Positions 9,811 through 21,949 of a stretch of 64,000 bases of DNA are shown piece after piece. The stretch comes from Xanthoparmelia taractica (Eukaryota > Ascomycota > Lecanoromycetes > Lecanorales > Parmeliaceae), in assembly GCA_033085395.1 (NCBI GenBank), contig JANQBS010000199.1, forward strand, positions 1 to 64,000, in the 5' to 3' direction. The notes under the pieces are model-generated. The model searched no databases, was not told where the DNA came from, and was given only the letters and a program-made list of their open reading frames with translations. The first letter of the stretch is position 1. Every line of letters begins with the position of its first letter. Position numbers and translations under genes: made by a program.

Positions 9811-11382
9811 TTGGCCATGCATAAACATAAGCTCGGTTCCTTCGCAGGCCTCCCCACCGAGCTACTCCTCATGGTCCTCGAGCACTGCGAATTGAAGGAT
9901 ATTGCTGCCCTCAGTGGAGTAGCCAAGGAATACAACAGCGTCTGCCGATCAATCATCTTCCGTGATGTTGATCTCAGCATACACAATCGCGGCGAAGTAC
10001 GATGTATTTTCCCCACTCAAAACCATTACTTTTACAACACATGGGACGAGCCATCCGACAGTTTACAATGCAATAACATTCCGCCCAACATACAGAAAAG
10101 GCAAGAAGCCTTTCTATCGGCCCTGATCAGGGAACAAAGCTTGGCAGTGAACGTTAAACATTTCTCATGGACTCTACTAGTTCTCAACAGTAACCAACGG
10201 ACCGTCTTGGGGACTAGTCCGTTCAAAGTTAGCAACAGCATATGTTTGGATCCCAGGAGCCCTTTCAACAAGATCTGGAGTGTCTTCGCGTCTTTGAACA
10301 GTGTCCAAACTCTCGACCTTGCCTGGCTGTCCCGAGATCTTGCCATACCTCTTATTCACAGTATTCCGCCGATTCTGTTCCCTGCCGCGACCGCGGTGCG
10401 CTTGGTTGGGGTCATGCCATACACACTCGCTGCCACGATCCTACTAACGAGCCCTCGGAATTTGCTGCACCTGGACCTCGACAACCTTCAACAAAGCGGG
10501 ATAATACCTAGCTTCCACATTGGCGAGGATATCGAAACGCATGAAAGCAATTCTGCTATTGACAATTATGATGCCCAAACAGACGACGAGCATTATGCGA
10601 CGTACGATACAAACTCCACGATAGAAGAAGTCCTCGGCTTCATTCTCGGAGACTGCTCCGACTGGCTCGACGAGATCGACCTCGAGCACGCGCTCGCCCG
10701 CGAAGACTTTCTCGATGAGCTTGCTGAGGATGTGCTTACCCTAACGCAGGTCCTACTCATCATCACACGACCTTCAGAGCCCATCGCCGATCCCGTATCC
10801 GTCCCATCCCCCGCCCTACCGCACAGCCAAACCCCCCAACCCTGGAACAACATCACCCCATTTGGAAATACCAGCGACTACTTCAACGCTCCCGGCCCCA
10901 TGCAGAATCTCCTCGGCGCCCTCGCGGGCAAATGCACCTCCCTCCAGACCCTGCACCTGCGCAAAGTAGGCCCGAGGGACCACCTCGACTTTTCACCCCT
11001 CAGCTTTAGCAAAGAACGCGATATCTACGCCGAATGGGCCTTCTTCCTCGCCTCCGTCCGACCGACGCTCGAGTTGCTGGTGATCGAGCAGGGCGAACGG
11101 CTGCTGCCGCGGGTGGACTGGGTGCAGCCGCCTATGCGGCCTATGGATCAGCTGTTTGGGGATGCGATTTTCCCGATCCTGGCGGATGGAAGATGGCGGA
11201 GGATGAAGAGGGTGGTGGTTCGGGGTGTCCAGGAGTGGGAGGTGGACAATGGGCTAGGGAATGGGGGAAGGGTACGGCTGGATGGGAGGGAAGAGTTGAG
11301 GGGTGCGTTTGGGCAAGGGGTGGAGGTTGTGGTTGGGAGGACGGCGAGGACGGCGGATCATTTGGGAGTGGGGTATGGGTGA
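9811..11382 (+). CDS. F-box domain protein, 523 aa
   Basis: An intronless frame with an F-box at about residues 9-55 (FAGLPTELLLMVLEHCEL, then IAALSGVAKEYNSVCRSIIFRDVDL). F-box proteins bind Skp1 in SCF ubiquitin ligases and choose the substrate through the C-terminal part. Here the rest shows leucine-rich stretches (LLHLDLDNL, LQTLHLRKVGP) that could form irregular LRR-like repeats, plus an acidic insert at about 235-300. Fungal genomes carry many such genes with unknown targets. The start at 9811 is chosen because the F-box begins a few residues later. The sequence after about 11100 becomes strongly G-rich on the coding strand, which creates long false ORFs in other frames. Confidence 0.88.
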   Translation: MAMHKHKLGSFAGLPTELLLMVLEHCELKDIAALSGVAKEYNSVCRSIIFRDVDLSIHNRGEVRCIFPTQNHYFYNTWDEPSDSLQCNNIPPNIQKRQEAFLSALIREQSLAVNVKHFSWTLLVLNSNQRTVLGTSPFKVSNSICLDPRSPFNKIWSVFASLNSVQTLDLAWLSRDLAIPLIHSIPPILFPAATAVRLVGVMPYTLAATILLTSPRNLLHLDLDNLQQSGIIPSFHIGEDIETHESNSAIDNYDAQTDDEHYATYDTNSTIEEVLGFILGDCSDWLDEIDLEHALAREDFLDELAEDVLTLTQVLLIITRPSEPIADPVSVPSPALPHSQTPQPWNNITPFGNTSDYFNAPGPMQNLLGALAGKCTSLQTLHLRKVGPRDHLDFSPLSFSKERDIYAEWAFFLASVRPTLELLVIEQGERLLPRVDWVQPPMRPMDQLFGDAIFPILADGRWRRMKRVVVRGVQEWEVDNGLGNGGRVRLDGREELRGAFGQGVEVVVGRTARTADHLGVGYG

Positions 11383-13429
11383 GATGGTGGAGTGGAGCAG
11401 GGCTCTTGATGGATGTAGATTTGAAGTTGGGGTAGTAGATGGAAATGGCCAAACTCGGTCGATCCCAACCCTGATCTTCTGAATATGGCTAGATTAGGGC
11501 TGGAGTAAGGGCCAGATAACCGAGTGGGTTTGACCGAATGAACTAGTGCTTGAAATACAGTAGCCAACATCGGCTAACTACAGCTACGGTAAGAGGATCG
11601 TGCAATACGTACAACTGGCTTGTCCGAATGAATCAAGCATACAGGGAATCATCCAAGCATTTACTCATATGCTTGAGACTTCCCTATCTACTTGAGCACC
11701 AAACTCAGATCTGGTCGCCTCTCCAGGTCTAATTTCCTACAACCTACCACGTACCTACGTTTACCTTGCAGGTTTAAGAAGATGAATGATACTCGACTTT
11801 CGATTCTAAAATGCACGTCTCGGGTGTCCTGCAGCAGTTGCTATCTATGACCAGTTGATTGGATCAAGCTAACGCAGTCTTCGGTCTGGCTCGGACTCCA
11901 CTAACCCGGAAGCCTGCGCCCTGGCTACTCTACACCCCAGGGACTTGAGCAGACACACCTCAGTCAGACTCAACTCATCAACTTCTCCGGCCCGTGCCAT
12001 AAAGCCTCGTAGTAATCCGGTACCTGCTCTCTATTCTTCCACGCACCGGCTCATTCTTCATACAATTTTCAGAACAAGCAAGGGACACAACAGTCATCAT
12101 AACAAGCTGACTATGTTACCGAGGTAGCATCAAAAGGAAATTGGATCTTCGGGCCACGCAGTCATTTATACTGTTTGGGCAGCCACGCGTGTTGCCAGAT
12201 TCCCAAGATCTTCTCAAGCTTCCTTTCGGCAGCCATCTGTCATGATTCAGGAACCAGGGGAGTCTCGAACGTGGCTTTTTCATAAGAGTTTGTCGGTGAT
12301 TCTCGGGACTGCAAACTGGGTGCAAATCGGTCAGGCTACGGAGTCGTTTCCTCGAGAAAGCCTTCAGGTGCTGGTGACCACTACACCCAAAAGACGAAAG
12401 CACGGTCAAAGTGATTGTGAGTCCCATGATCGATAAGCTGTACTGAAACAAGTATGAGTGGAAGCGGAGCAGCTGTTTCACTGGACTCCATCATGTTAAA
12501 TAAGATACTTCCTCATGTCAGTACTCCACAGCTCCCAAACGCCCGTTCTCAGGGCTTGGGACCTTTAAAGCCTCGACACCACAGGGTTGTCTGGGTGCTG
12601 GACCACTGTAGTGGAAATTGGCTGGGATCCTCTCTGATATATCTTCTGGACTTAATTGTTAAAGTTTCGATCGCTAATCTCCACACACACAGCCTGCCCT
12701 TGTATTAGGTATTGTGACCATTGTGAGAGCCTGGTCCAGGCCCATGCTTCAAGTCCCTTGACACAATCATTTGCGGGCGGTGATTTGCTTCCAAATTATC
12801 CGTGGGCCCTGTCATCGAATGATCCCTCACCACCCTGCGAATACAATTGATGCGACTGTGTTCTGTCAAACGACTGTTTGACAGGATAATTCGCACTTTG
12901 TTTCCCAAACCGCCACCTGATCCGCCATCGCTACACCTCCCGAGTCTATCCTGAGAAGAGTCACACCAACTGATGATACTTTCAGAGGGCGTGTGGAGGA
13001 CGGCAGGATGACCTCGAGTCCTTGGCCCCTTGTTGAACTCTCATTCGCTAGCTCTCGATTTTCCCCTAATCCTTTGCAACCTATGCCTTGCATAGTCCTC
13101 CACACCTGAGGGCGACGTGGCCAAGGGAAGCAAGAGAAATTGGAGGAGGTACTCGTTTGCTTCCAGCAGATCATGTAAGAGAATCAAATGGGAGTGTAAC
13201 ACGCTGAAGTGGCATGGATACGCTCGGCATGTGGTATGAAACATGGAAGCCAACAAGAGCTCATATACCACGTTGAATCCCCTCGATCTCTTCCAACCTG
13301 CTTTATCGTCCATCTTTCTCTTCCCTCTCTCTCTCTCTTTGTTTCCAACGGATTGAATACAAGGGCTGGAACTATTCTGTACGACAGCGCTACTAGTACC
13401 TTCCACATCTACCGTATCTAGCCACCAAT
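11383..13429. other. Intergenic, no gene seen; one perfect hairpin
   Basis: Only short overlapping ORFs occur. A perfect 9-bp inverted repeat with a 4-nt loop (CTGTCAAAC..GTTTGACAG) lies at 12863-12884. A CT-rich run at about 13315-13342 probably belongs to the promoter or 5' UTR of the thaumatin-like gene. Confidence 0.5.
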
Positions 13430-14267
13430 ATGCTCACGTCAATCTACATTGCCGCTTGGCTTCTCGCTCGCACAACGCCAGCCTTCGCGGCAGCGGCTAT
13501 GGTTGGTCGAGCCCCGCAAGCGGAACCTACTTCAGTCGCCCTCGGCACTGCCTCTGGAGGTGCCCTCGATCCAAAGGCTACAAGGCCGCCTCACGTCGGA
13601 CCCAAACCCGCTTTCGCGGGCGGACCGGACCTCACCATCAACGTCGTCAACTCCTACGGTACCCCCCTTTCCATCTTCTATGGCTCGAATGCAGGGGCAC
13701 CGACGCCAGTGGGTAATCCTGGATCCGGTGTTCTCACCTCTTCAACTCAGGTGCTCTTCCCATCCAGTTGGGCCGGCCGCATCACCATTGGCCGGAACTA
13801 TGACCCTCAAGGCTCCAAGATCGAAGCAAGCTTCTCTCCTCCCAACTACGTCCCCGACGTGGACATCAGTTATGTGGATGGCTACTCTGTTCCCATTTCG
13901 TGCTCCTGCTCGGGCGTGGCCGTCGCCGGTTGCAACATCCGTATGCTTTCACTTTCTCATGCGCATTCTCTTCCCATATTATAAACACTAATCCTCGCCA
14001 ACAGAACTCTTCAACGACGGCCACACTTGTGGCAATCAAGGTCCGGGTCCGATTTGCTACAATCCGGAACAGGGTGTTCCCAACGGACCTGCTTCGCCAT
14101 TTTTCCAACCGTGTGCCGGTGCAGCATACACTTACCCTAACGACAATGCCGCAAATAGCTACGGGCAGTGCAACACTGGTGTGATCAACTGTTGTGTGGG
14201 TACTAATTGTCCTGCTCCGGCACGCCAGCACGGCAAGCGGGAGCTGTCTGATGTTTCAAAGAGGTAG
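13430..14267 (+). CDS. Secreted thaumatin-like (osmotin-type) protein, 257 aa
   Basis: Exons 13430-13940 and 14005-14267; the 64-nt intron starts GTATGC and ends ACAG, joining CNI to QLFNDGHTC. The N-terminus is a signal peptide (MLTSIYIAAWLLARTTPAFA). After a low-complexity spacer come LTINVVNSYGTPLSIFYG, the SSWAGRITIG strand, DVDISYVDGYSVPISCSCSG and a cysteine-rich second half (CGNQGPGPICYNPEQG, FFQPCAGAAYTYPND, INCCVGTNCP). This is the thaumatin/osmotin-like barrel found in fungal secreted proteins; plant relatives bind beta-glucan. The C-terminus carries two dibasic sites (GKRELSDVSKR), which suggests a short Kex2-trimmed tail. It could act on the fungus' own wall or at a host interface; the sequence does not decide. 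Confidence 0.8.
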
Positions 14268-15770
14268 ATCGACGCTGAAGACGCTTTAGAAGACTTAGAG
14301 GCTGCACATGTTGAGCCATGGTAATGACAGTCCTTTTCTTCTTCGTCCATATTTGGCGCCAACCTCTATGGCTTGTAGCTGCTCTTCATTGTTTCCAAAT
14401 CCTACGCGTCCTTTCAATCGGCGCCTTTGATTAAAATGTCAAATTCCAGCGGATTTTGAAGCACAGTCATTTCCAACGGGTTTCGTTTCGATGGTTCAAC
14501 ATTGAAGGAACAATCCAAATCCTTAACACCATGCATCAAGCTGCCATTGCCAATGATTTTGCAAAAGAGCCCCAGCGCTTCAAACGTTGAAGATCGGCTT
14601 CCATGACCTTCACACATTTATGCAATGAGCGAGGCCGTCGATGCACTTGCTTCCAATCTTCGGTTTCGGGCATAAGCTGTTACCTTTTAGGAATGGAGGA
14701 CGACCCTCGTCGTACGAATAGCTTTGATCACCTGCCCCCTACTCCCAGCGCGCCAGCGTAAACCAAAGACGGCCCCAAGACACTCATTCCGTATAATACA
14801 CCCCATGTACCACAAGATGCTACCCGTCAGCCAATGAACTGCAAAGACACCATGGCACGAGAGAAGTGCTAGGCCGCATACTTTTCCTTTCAATAATCGC
14901 AAATATCGGTAATTTGAAGACAATATGCAGCTTCATTTTCTATTCATTTCCTCTTCTCTCCTGCTTCCTACTATTCTTTCGACCTCTAGAGATAGAGAGG
15001 CAAAGCCGCACTGCACTCAACTCACTCATCGCCTTGCCTTGCCTTGCCTTGCCTTGCCTTTCAAGAATCTCCTTACTTACTATACTACTTTATCCATTCA
15101 TCTAAAATGTAAAAGATAAAAGCACCTTTATGACATTGGTACACTTGCGCCTTTAATCGTGCAAGCAATCTACCTACACCGTTTCCTCTCACTCACTCAC
15201 TCATTCGCTCGCTCGCTCTGCCAAGTTTCAGATCGGTGATGGCGATGGTGAGGTAACGTGACATGTGATGTCGCAACGATGACTGTGCAAGTGACGCCGG
15301 CATCTCAGCATCTGATGTATGCAAAAATAATCATTTATTAGCTAGCTAGCTAGCCATAGGGAAGGAAGGAAAGAAAGAAAGAAGGGCTTCATTTCCACCT
15401 CTCTCGCTCTCATCCTTCAATTCCGAATTCCCAAATCGTGGGTAGAGGGGGCCCGCGAAAGAATTGAGTGTGGTACAGAGGACGATGTGTGCGTGAACGA
15501 CTCCACCCTTGCAATTCGTACAGTCGCCCCCTCACCTCCGCATCCCCTCTCCTCTCCTCCCTCTTACAAAACCCCTCCCCCAAAAAATCAACCCAACCCC
15601 CCACAAAAAAACAATTAATCCCCAACCCACAACCCTACAACCTAACCCAACCTGCCCGACCTCCCCCCTAAAAGAACCTCTCTCTTACAACAAGAAACCC
15701 AACACGCTCTTTTCCCAGCAGAGAACTGGACGAACCCCGCGAGAGTTTTTAGGGTTAGTAAGTAAAAAGT

Positions 15771-15960
15771 GACAAGAAGAGGGGAGAGGAGAGAAGAGGA
15801 GAGGGAAGAAGTGCGGAGTCGTGAGCGGAATGGGATAGGGTGTCGTGCAGTGGAGTGCAGAGTGGTGAGCGGGATAGAATAGGGTAGAGTACAGTAGAGT
15901 AGGATGTAGCAGGAGGGAAATAGGAAAAAAAGAGGGTGGGGAAGGGGATCGAGGGTGGGC
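15771..15960. repeat. Long purine-rich tract (GA/GGA runs)
   Basis: Nearly all bases on the plus strand are purines over long runs (for example AAGAAGAGGGGAGAGGAGAG), opposite a C/T-rich tract at 15530-15700 on the same strand. Such polypurine DNA can form triplexes. It also creates the spurious proline/serine-rich ORFs seen here. Confidence 0.7.
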
Positions 15961-18900
15961 AAGAAGACGGATCGCGCGCGCGATAGGAGTAAGTGAAGAG
16001 AAAAGAAGAGAAGTGGGATATTCTACCTTTCTCCCTTCTCTCCCTTTTTAATTAAAAGAAAGAACAAACCAAAATAAAAAGAAACAAAAAAGACCAAGTG
16101 GATATCAATCTAGTGTGGCGGAGTTGTTGACAGATGGGGAGCGGAGCTTGCAAGTCATCGCTGGAGTTGTTGTATTCTTGCGGGGCCTTCTTTTTTTTTT
16201 TTTTGGAAGGTTGAAAAAAAGATGCAGTCGTCTTTTTCGACAAATGGAACATGTCCAACTTGACTGAGTATACTTTACAGGTCTACTGGTACTTGAAACA
16301 TGTATGGAATAGCACGAGTACAGCAGCGCTTGTTGCTTCGGGGGACCTAGTTCAGCCGGGAACTGAGATGTTCAAGATACACTCCATGAATCTGACAACC
16401 ATCATGTTGAGAAGGACGACCTGGTTGAGGCTGAGGAGGTGCACCGGCGGGTACCGGATGGTACGACAAAGCACAGCATACACACACACTCGGCACCGTT
16501 CGCACAGGTAACTTAGGGAAGAAGGAAGCTACGCTCTTCCCGCTTCATACTGCCAGCTCAACACGTTTTGGAAAACCACTATCAATCTCTTTTCTTTCTT
16601 ATTCATTGAGGCTAGGCTAACACGGGTACATGGATCGATCTCATGAGACAAAAATTCACCTCCATCATCACAAGTGTGCTGTACGAGTCTGTGAAGCGTG
16701 CTTGCTGGATCAGGCTGCGCCCTGCTACCTCCCCCGGCCGTCTGTCTCCGCGGTACCGGCTGTGCAGGCACGAGTGTCGCTCGTGATGGATGAAGACATG
16801 GAGCGTCCATCACCCTGCAGAATACCAGTTGGGACACAACAGAATTTGGCAAAACAGCTTCCACATTCAAGACGCGCCGACTACAAAAGAGGCAGATCAA
16901 TGCTGAACATCCCAGCAAAACGATGGGCCGCCTGTTAGGGAAAGCGCACCTTAACACTTCAGCTTTCTCCGTACGACTCTTATGAACTGGAAGCGGGCTC
17001 ACGATCGTGCTGGTAAAGAGCACAAACCTACGAACGGTGGCTTCAATTTACTTCTCAAACCTTCCGGGAAATATATACTCACTATTGCCGAGCTCTGGGA
17101 CGGCCATGACTTGAGCCGCTTTTGCTTAGCGTCAAAAGGCAGCATGGAAGCAAGTCTCCATCATATTTATAGCATGTGACTCTTGGCACGCACAATCGAG
17201 GTCTCGTTGTTTATGAATGGTGTAACCCGCCAAAAGAATCAAGCCGACTGAACCTCGAGAAGGGGATTCCATCACCCAAGGTGCACTAATATGCCGGTGA
17301 TCACGGTATCGTGGCAGGAAACCTTGGTGAACTGGGAGCAGTACAGGAAGTACGTCCCGGTGTCGTCTTGGACATTCCTACCACAATTTATAATGGCGAA
17401 GATCCAGTACCGATGTCGAAAGCCTACTTTCTGAGACTCCATGTGATAGCTCGAGAACGTCAGAAGGTTGATCTGGCAGACCTCTTCAGACATTGTCTCC
17501 ACAGCCTTCGCTAACAGCGGGCCATTACTTTCCCAAAGGTTCTTCCATGAGTTTAGTCGGCATTACGGAGCCCGTCATAGCGAACCCAGTACTGTCAACG
17601 ATCGATCCAGCGAATTCTGTGAGCTTTATTCTTGACAACGTTGAACGCTGTGGCAAGGCCTGGCATGGCACTGTATTTACGTCTGCTCGAGCATATAAGA
17701 AAGCTGCACTGCTAAAGAATAGGAAGTGGTTTGCCAACGAATTGGACTTTGTTTGGCTGGGCCTTGTGAGAGGCCAGTTAGACCCTCTCACCAACCGTTA
17801 CACAAGATTGAAGATGTTGACCTTACGCAAAGTGTGTGATAGGAATGTTGCAGAACGAGACGTGTTATAGGAAAACAATACTCTATGCTGGCTGTATGAT
17901 CATCTCTGATCTAATTGGGGTGGAAAACCCTGAAACGGTCTGAATTCGAACAAGGTCCGTGGCACGAAGGCCCATGCGGTGCAAATACTGATCTTCATCC
18001 CATTGGCATGATGGAAGATGTCTTTGCACTCACTGCACTCGCCGCTCTTCTCGTCGGACGATAGCTGTGTTTGAAAAGGATGGTGGTCAAAGGGTGTGAG
18101 GTCATGGATGGGTCATGGCATGAGGCTTCGGAGAGTCAGGATCGAGGAGTAAGGCGGAGGTGTAGGGTCAGTTGTCCTTGGAGGATCAGCCATGGCGGGA
18201 GTGGGGACGAGCGATGAAGTAAAGGTTGGTTGCGGAAAGGAAGGGTAGGAGGGTTGATCTTGTTTGTGGTGAAGAGCAGGGTTGTGCGAGATGGGCATGT
18301 CATGAGCGAAGATTGGGAAAGGATTTGCAGACGCCGAGGCAAGTTCTGGGGGATGGAGATGAGTGGGGGAGGTATGTGGGTTGGTGGCAGAGGAGGATTG
18401 ATTTGTTGGAGGGAGGATGGTGATGATGGGGCATATAGGAAGCTGCCTTTTCCGATAGAATGAGAAGTGTATGATATTGCGTACTACGTCAATGGAATTT
18501 TCGCTTTCAGTACAACATTATTTTGTCAGATAAGGTGACTCTCCCTTGGTTTGGATTTATTTCCCTCATGTGCAGCAGCAGCACCGTGCACGACTACTTT
18601 GCACCACCAAAGTAGTAATAGATTACCCAATACTCTACGACGACGGCAGGAGCTAAGGACGACAGAGGAAGGAGCAAAAAGGGGGGTCAGCAATCATCCT
18701 TCATCGCGTGACTGTAGATCCATGCTTATTCCTTCCGACTTGATGTTCTAATCCTCCTGATGGCTTCCTGGGTCTCCTCGGTCTTGTCTTGCACAACATC
18801 AGCTTGCAGCAATCTCCCCACCCTTCCGCCAACTTTGCTCGAGTCGGCGAGAGAATTGCTGTTCGGCCTACTGCTTCGTACTTGACCTCTCCTCTTCCAA

Positions 18901-20221
18901 GCCTCGGGACGATCAACTTAGCACGCCAAGAGCCGGGAGAGAGAGAACCCGGGGGCTGTAATGATGTCGAGGCTATTAGTATGACGCTCGACTGCTGCTG
19001 CCTGATGTATTTTTTGCGGCGATGCTATGTGCTCGTGTCGTCTTACAGGACCCCACGCTAGCTTATATCTTCCTGCTTCCTGATTCCTACTTTTTTGCTT
19101 CGAGCTTCGACTTTCCACCTGAGCAGTAGCCTCTTACGACGGTGTCAGCAATAACAATATCGGCAGTGAAAGTAAATTATCCGAATTGACATATTTTTTG
19201 AGCTGGCCCAGTGGTCGGGGGGAAGATTGACGTGCGTTCCTGGTGGGGGTAAATGGCTGCCCTCACTTGCTGTCCAATCGTCAATTCACTGGTCGTCATC
19301 ATGCAATAAAATGATAACAAGACATGTCGACATTATTTTGTTGTTGCATGGCAAGTAGTTACAGACTTCCCCGAGCATGAATCACCATTATAATAAGTAT
19401 GGTATGAAGTGGACGTGGTCCCTTGCTCCATCAACATCTCGATGTTTCATGCGGCCAATCGTCATACTTTTCCACTAAGATTTCAATGACAGGTGGGAAG
19501 GGATTGATATTGAATACATGATAGGCTGATAGCATCATTATAATATGCGGCTGAAAGTGTATAGCAAAAGTACTTGATAGGAAAGAAAGTTGGACTGGGA
19601 GTTGCCTGCATCATGATGCTTTCGTACTTTGGATGATGCAGCATCGCCACCCTGATCTTCGCCCTATCCCGCATATTCCCCTTGTATACCCCTGTCCCCT
19701 CTGACGGCAATGGCGTTTTTCACCCAGCCAATCTTCCGTCTTATCTTGCTTACTCATCCATGTTATCCACCGCTATACTATAAAGGATCAAGACAGTGCA
19801 GATCATGTCGTCACTTGTTTCCATTTATTACCCAGTTAAGCGCGTCATAGCTGGACTGTGCTGTTGTGGGTACTTTACTAACTCTAAGTAAGTTGGAGGT
19901 TAGAGCGGAGGCGAACAAGGCTTCTCTTCTGTCCCTGCATTATTATTTTATTATTTTATTATTTTATTATTTTATTATTTTATTTATTATTATTCTAGGC
20001 GAATTATTCAACTACTTCTTTTCTCGGCGGAAGAGCTATATCTCAAGCTCCCCGACTACTTACTACTTACTACTTCCCCTTACCAACAATTCAATCCAAC
20101 TCCATATACCTACTTACTCTCTCTATTTCATACACAACAACCTCCACCTGCACCCAGTCTATTACCTAGCTGTTAAAACATCTACTTCACCCTTTATCCA
20201 ATAACTGCCCAGACACTCCCC

Positions 20222-20227
20222 ACCACC

Positions 20228-20272
<45 letters not shown>
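20222..20272. repeat. CAC/CTA trinucleotide microsatellite in 5' UTR
   Basis: (CAC)n followed by (CTA)n, about 50 bp, ending some 20 bp before the ATG of the small gene at 20294. It is likely transcribed as leader sequence. Confidence 0.85.
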
Positions 20273-20275
<3 letters not shown>

Positions 20276-20293
20276 TACATCTATCCCCACGCA

Positions 20294-20713
20294 ATGCCTT
20301 CCCCAATCCCAACCACCTTTGCTACAGACAACACCCCTCAAGAATCATTCGCCCAACACTACGACCTAGACAACCCCGTCGAATCCGTCACCTCCTACTC
20401 ACGGTAAGCCCTCTTCTCCCTCTCTCTCCCCTACCATCCTTGCCCTGCCCTGCCCTCCCGCCAAAACCTGGTATTCCTATACTTCTCCCCCATTACCACA
20501 CCATATGCACTACACAAAACACAGCTTCCCGCAGGCTAAAATGCATCCGCTGACACTCCCCCACGCAGCCTGATGCACCAACACACCAAACGCCAAATGG
20601 ACCTCGCCACCCGCTCCAGCACCCGCCGCTCCCCGTCCAACCAAGCCGTCAGCGGCAGGACCCAGGTGGCCGGCGAGAGCAGCGTCGATAGCGTCGACAG
20701 TCTGCAGCAATGA
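20294..20713 (+). CDS. Small conserved fungal protein, 84 aa, unknown function
   Basis: Exons 20294-20403 and 20569-20713 are joined by a 165-nt intron (GTAAGC donor, ACGCAG acceptor). The join completes an arginine codon and gives ESVTSYSRLMHQHTKRQMDL, a segment that I recall as recurring in small ascomycete proteins of unknown role. Before it are 30 residues rich in P/T/N/D, after it an S/R/T-rich tail ending DSVDSLQQ. No signal peptide or TM helix is seen. The leader holds a CAC/CTA microsatellite and the trailer long TTCC and ACCT tracts. The gene is preceded by 6 kb of gene-poor DNA and converges on the chromodomain gene. The splice join and the motif make the gene likely; the function is unknown. 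Confidence 0.7.
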
Positions 20714-21949
20714 ACCTCTTGACCTTTTCTCCCCTCCTTCCTTCTTTCCTTCCTTCCTTCCTTCGTTTTCGCCCGACTGACCTGCCTACCTACCTATTTA
20801 CCTACCTACCTACCTACCTACCTACCTACCTACCTACCTACCTACCTACCAACATTATCTACCTAATGATTTACCCACCTACAAACTCACCTACACACCC
20901 GCCTATCTCCAACAACACCCACACACCAATGAACACGGGTCTAAATGCATGTTGGGAAATGCTTTGGCGCACGGAGAAGAGGATGGAAAATGTACTACGG
21001 CGTATCAAGCTCATCGGGATCTCTTTGCACCCGATTGACCAAACGAGGCATAAAAGGAGTGCATCTCATTTGTTGGAGCCACTGAGCTGTTGGAGTTTTG
21101 GACTTCGAGCGCTTTCCTTTTGGTTGGGAGTTGGTTGATTGATTTTCATGCATGCATGCATGGGATGGGCGTTTTTCTTGGCTGGCTATGGCTATTCATT
21201 CACATCCACCGCTATCCAGTTGGAAATGGGGGCGGGCCTATTCTATTCTACAGGCTTGAATCAACTCAATCAACTCAATCAATCAATCAATCGATATAAA
21301 AACCAGTGAAATGAATTTCCTACACTTAACCTTTTGACTTGTGTGCTGAGAGCAGAATCTTTACTTTGGCTGGCTGCATGAGCTGACCTTCTATCATGAC
21401 CCTTTCGGTGAACATGGCTCCAATGCGTTGGATATCATATTGCATATCCAGTAGCTGAGTGTGCATAACTATGATGATATTGAATCAAGTGGACCATTTC
21501 TCTAGTAATGAAAGATGAAAAAAAAAGAAGAAGAAGAAGAAGCATACATTCATGCATGCAATCAATCAATCTGTGTATTCTCTCTACCCCTTACCCCGAG
21601 CTGACCTGACTGACTAACTAACTAACTAACTAACCGTTCTATCGCACCCCTATGAAAAAAAAAAAAGTATGTATGACCATCATAAAAAGGCCAAACGCAG
21701 TAGACACGTAACTGCCTGAATGAAGTATGAAAAAAACCACGGCTTGCCGCTCGCCACGCTACCTTTCTTTCGCATGTATGTAATTGCTGATTGAAAAAAG
21801 GACACACACACACACATGTGCCGATTGCTCTGATTCTCATTCTCCCTCATTCTCTCTGTTCTCCTTTTGAGATTGGGGTGGAGAATGCACCAACTCATCT
21901 CTCTCAATCACAGCGGGGGCCTGGGTAAAGTAAGCAGTGACCTACCTAC
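20714..21949. other. Convergent intergenic region, simple repeats only
   Basis: It separates two convergent genes. Besides the tracts above it holds CATG repeats (about 21149-21162), TCAA repeats (about 21260-21292), AAG repeats (21524-21543), CTAA repeats (21612-21633) and an AC run (about 21801-21815). ORFs here are repeat-driven. Confidence 0.6.
20740..20851. repeat. TTCC and ACCT microsatellites in 3' UTR
   Basis: (CTTC)n at about 20740-20765, then a long (CTAC/ACCT)n run at about 20782-20851 with one interruption. Both lie just after the stop codon at 20713. Confidence 0.85.

Larger units (their letters stand above)
14268..20293. other. Six-kilobase gene-poor stretch rich in simple repeats
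   Basis: I find no confident gene in this 6-kb stretch. It holds (CCTTG)n at about 15030-15061, GCTA repeats at 15341-15354, GGAA/GAAA repeats at 15361-15384, a purine-rich tract at 15771-15960, poly-T at 16192-16204 and an 8-bp ATTATTTT array at about 19943-19985. Minus/plus ORFs around 17,300-17,870 look faintly coding (a 67-codon and an overlapping 125-codon frame) but match no family. The long 5' region next to a small gene resembles the extended upstream regions of regulated fungal genes. Confidence 0.55.

Noticed and set aside
19866..20204. 112-codon plus-strand ORF with hydrophobic runs
   Set aside because: Its hydrophobic part is the ATTATTTT microsatellite translated; no homology or signals.
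20710..21299. 142- and 69-codon ORFs after the small gene
   Set aside because: They run through TTCC, ACCT and other microsatellites and begin inside the 3' end of the spliced small gene.
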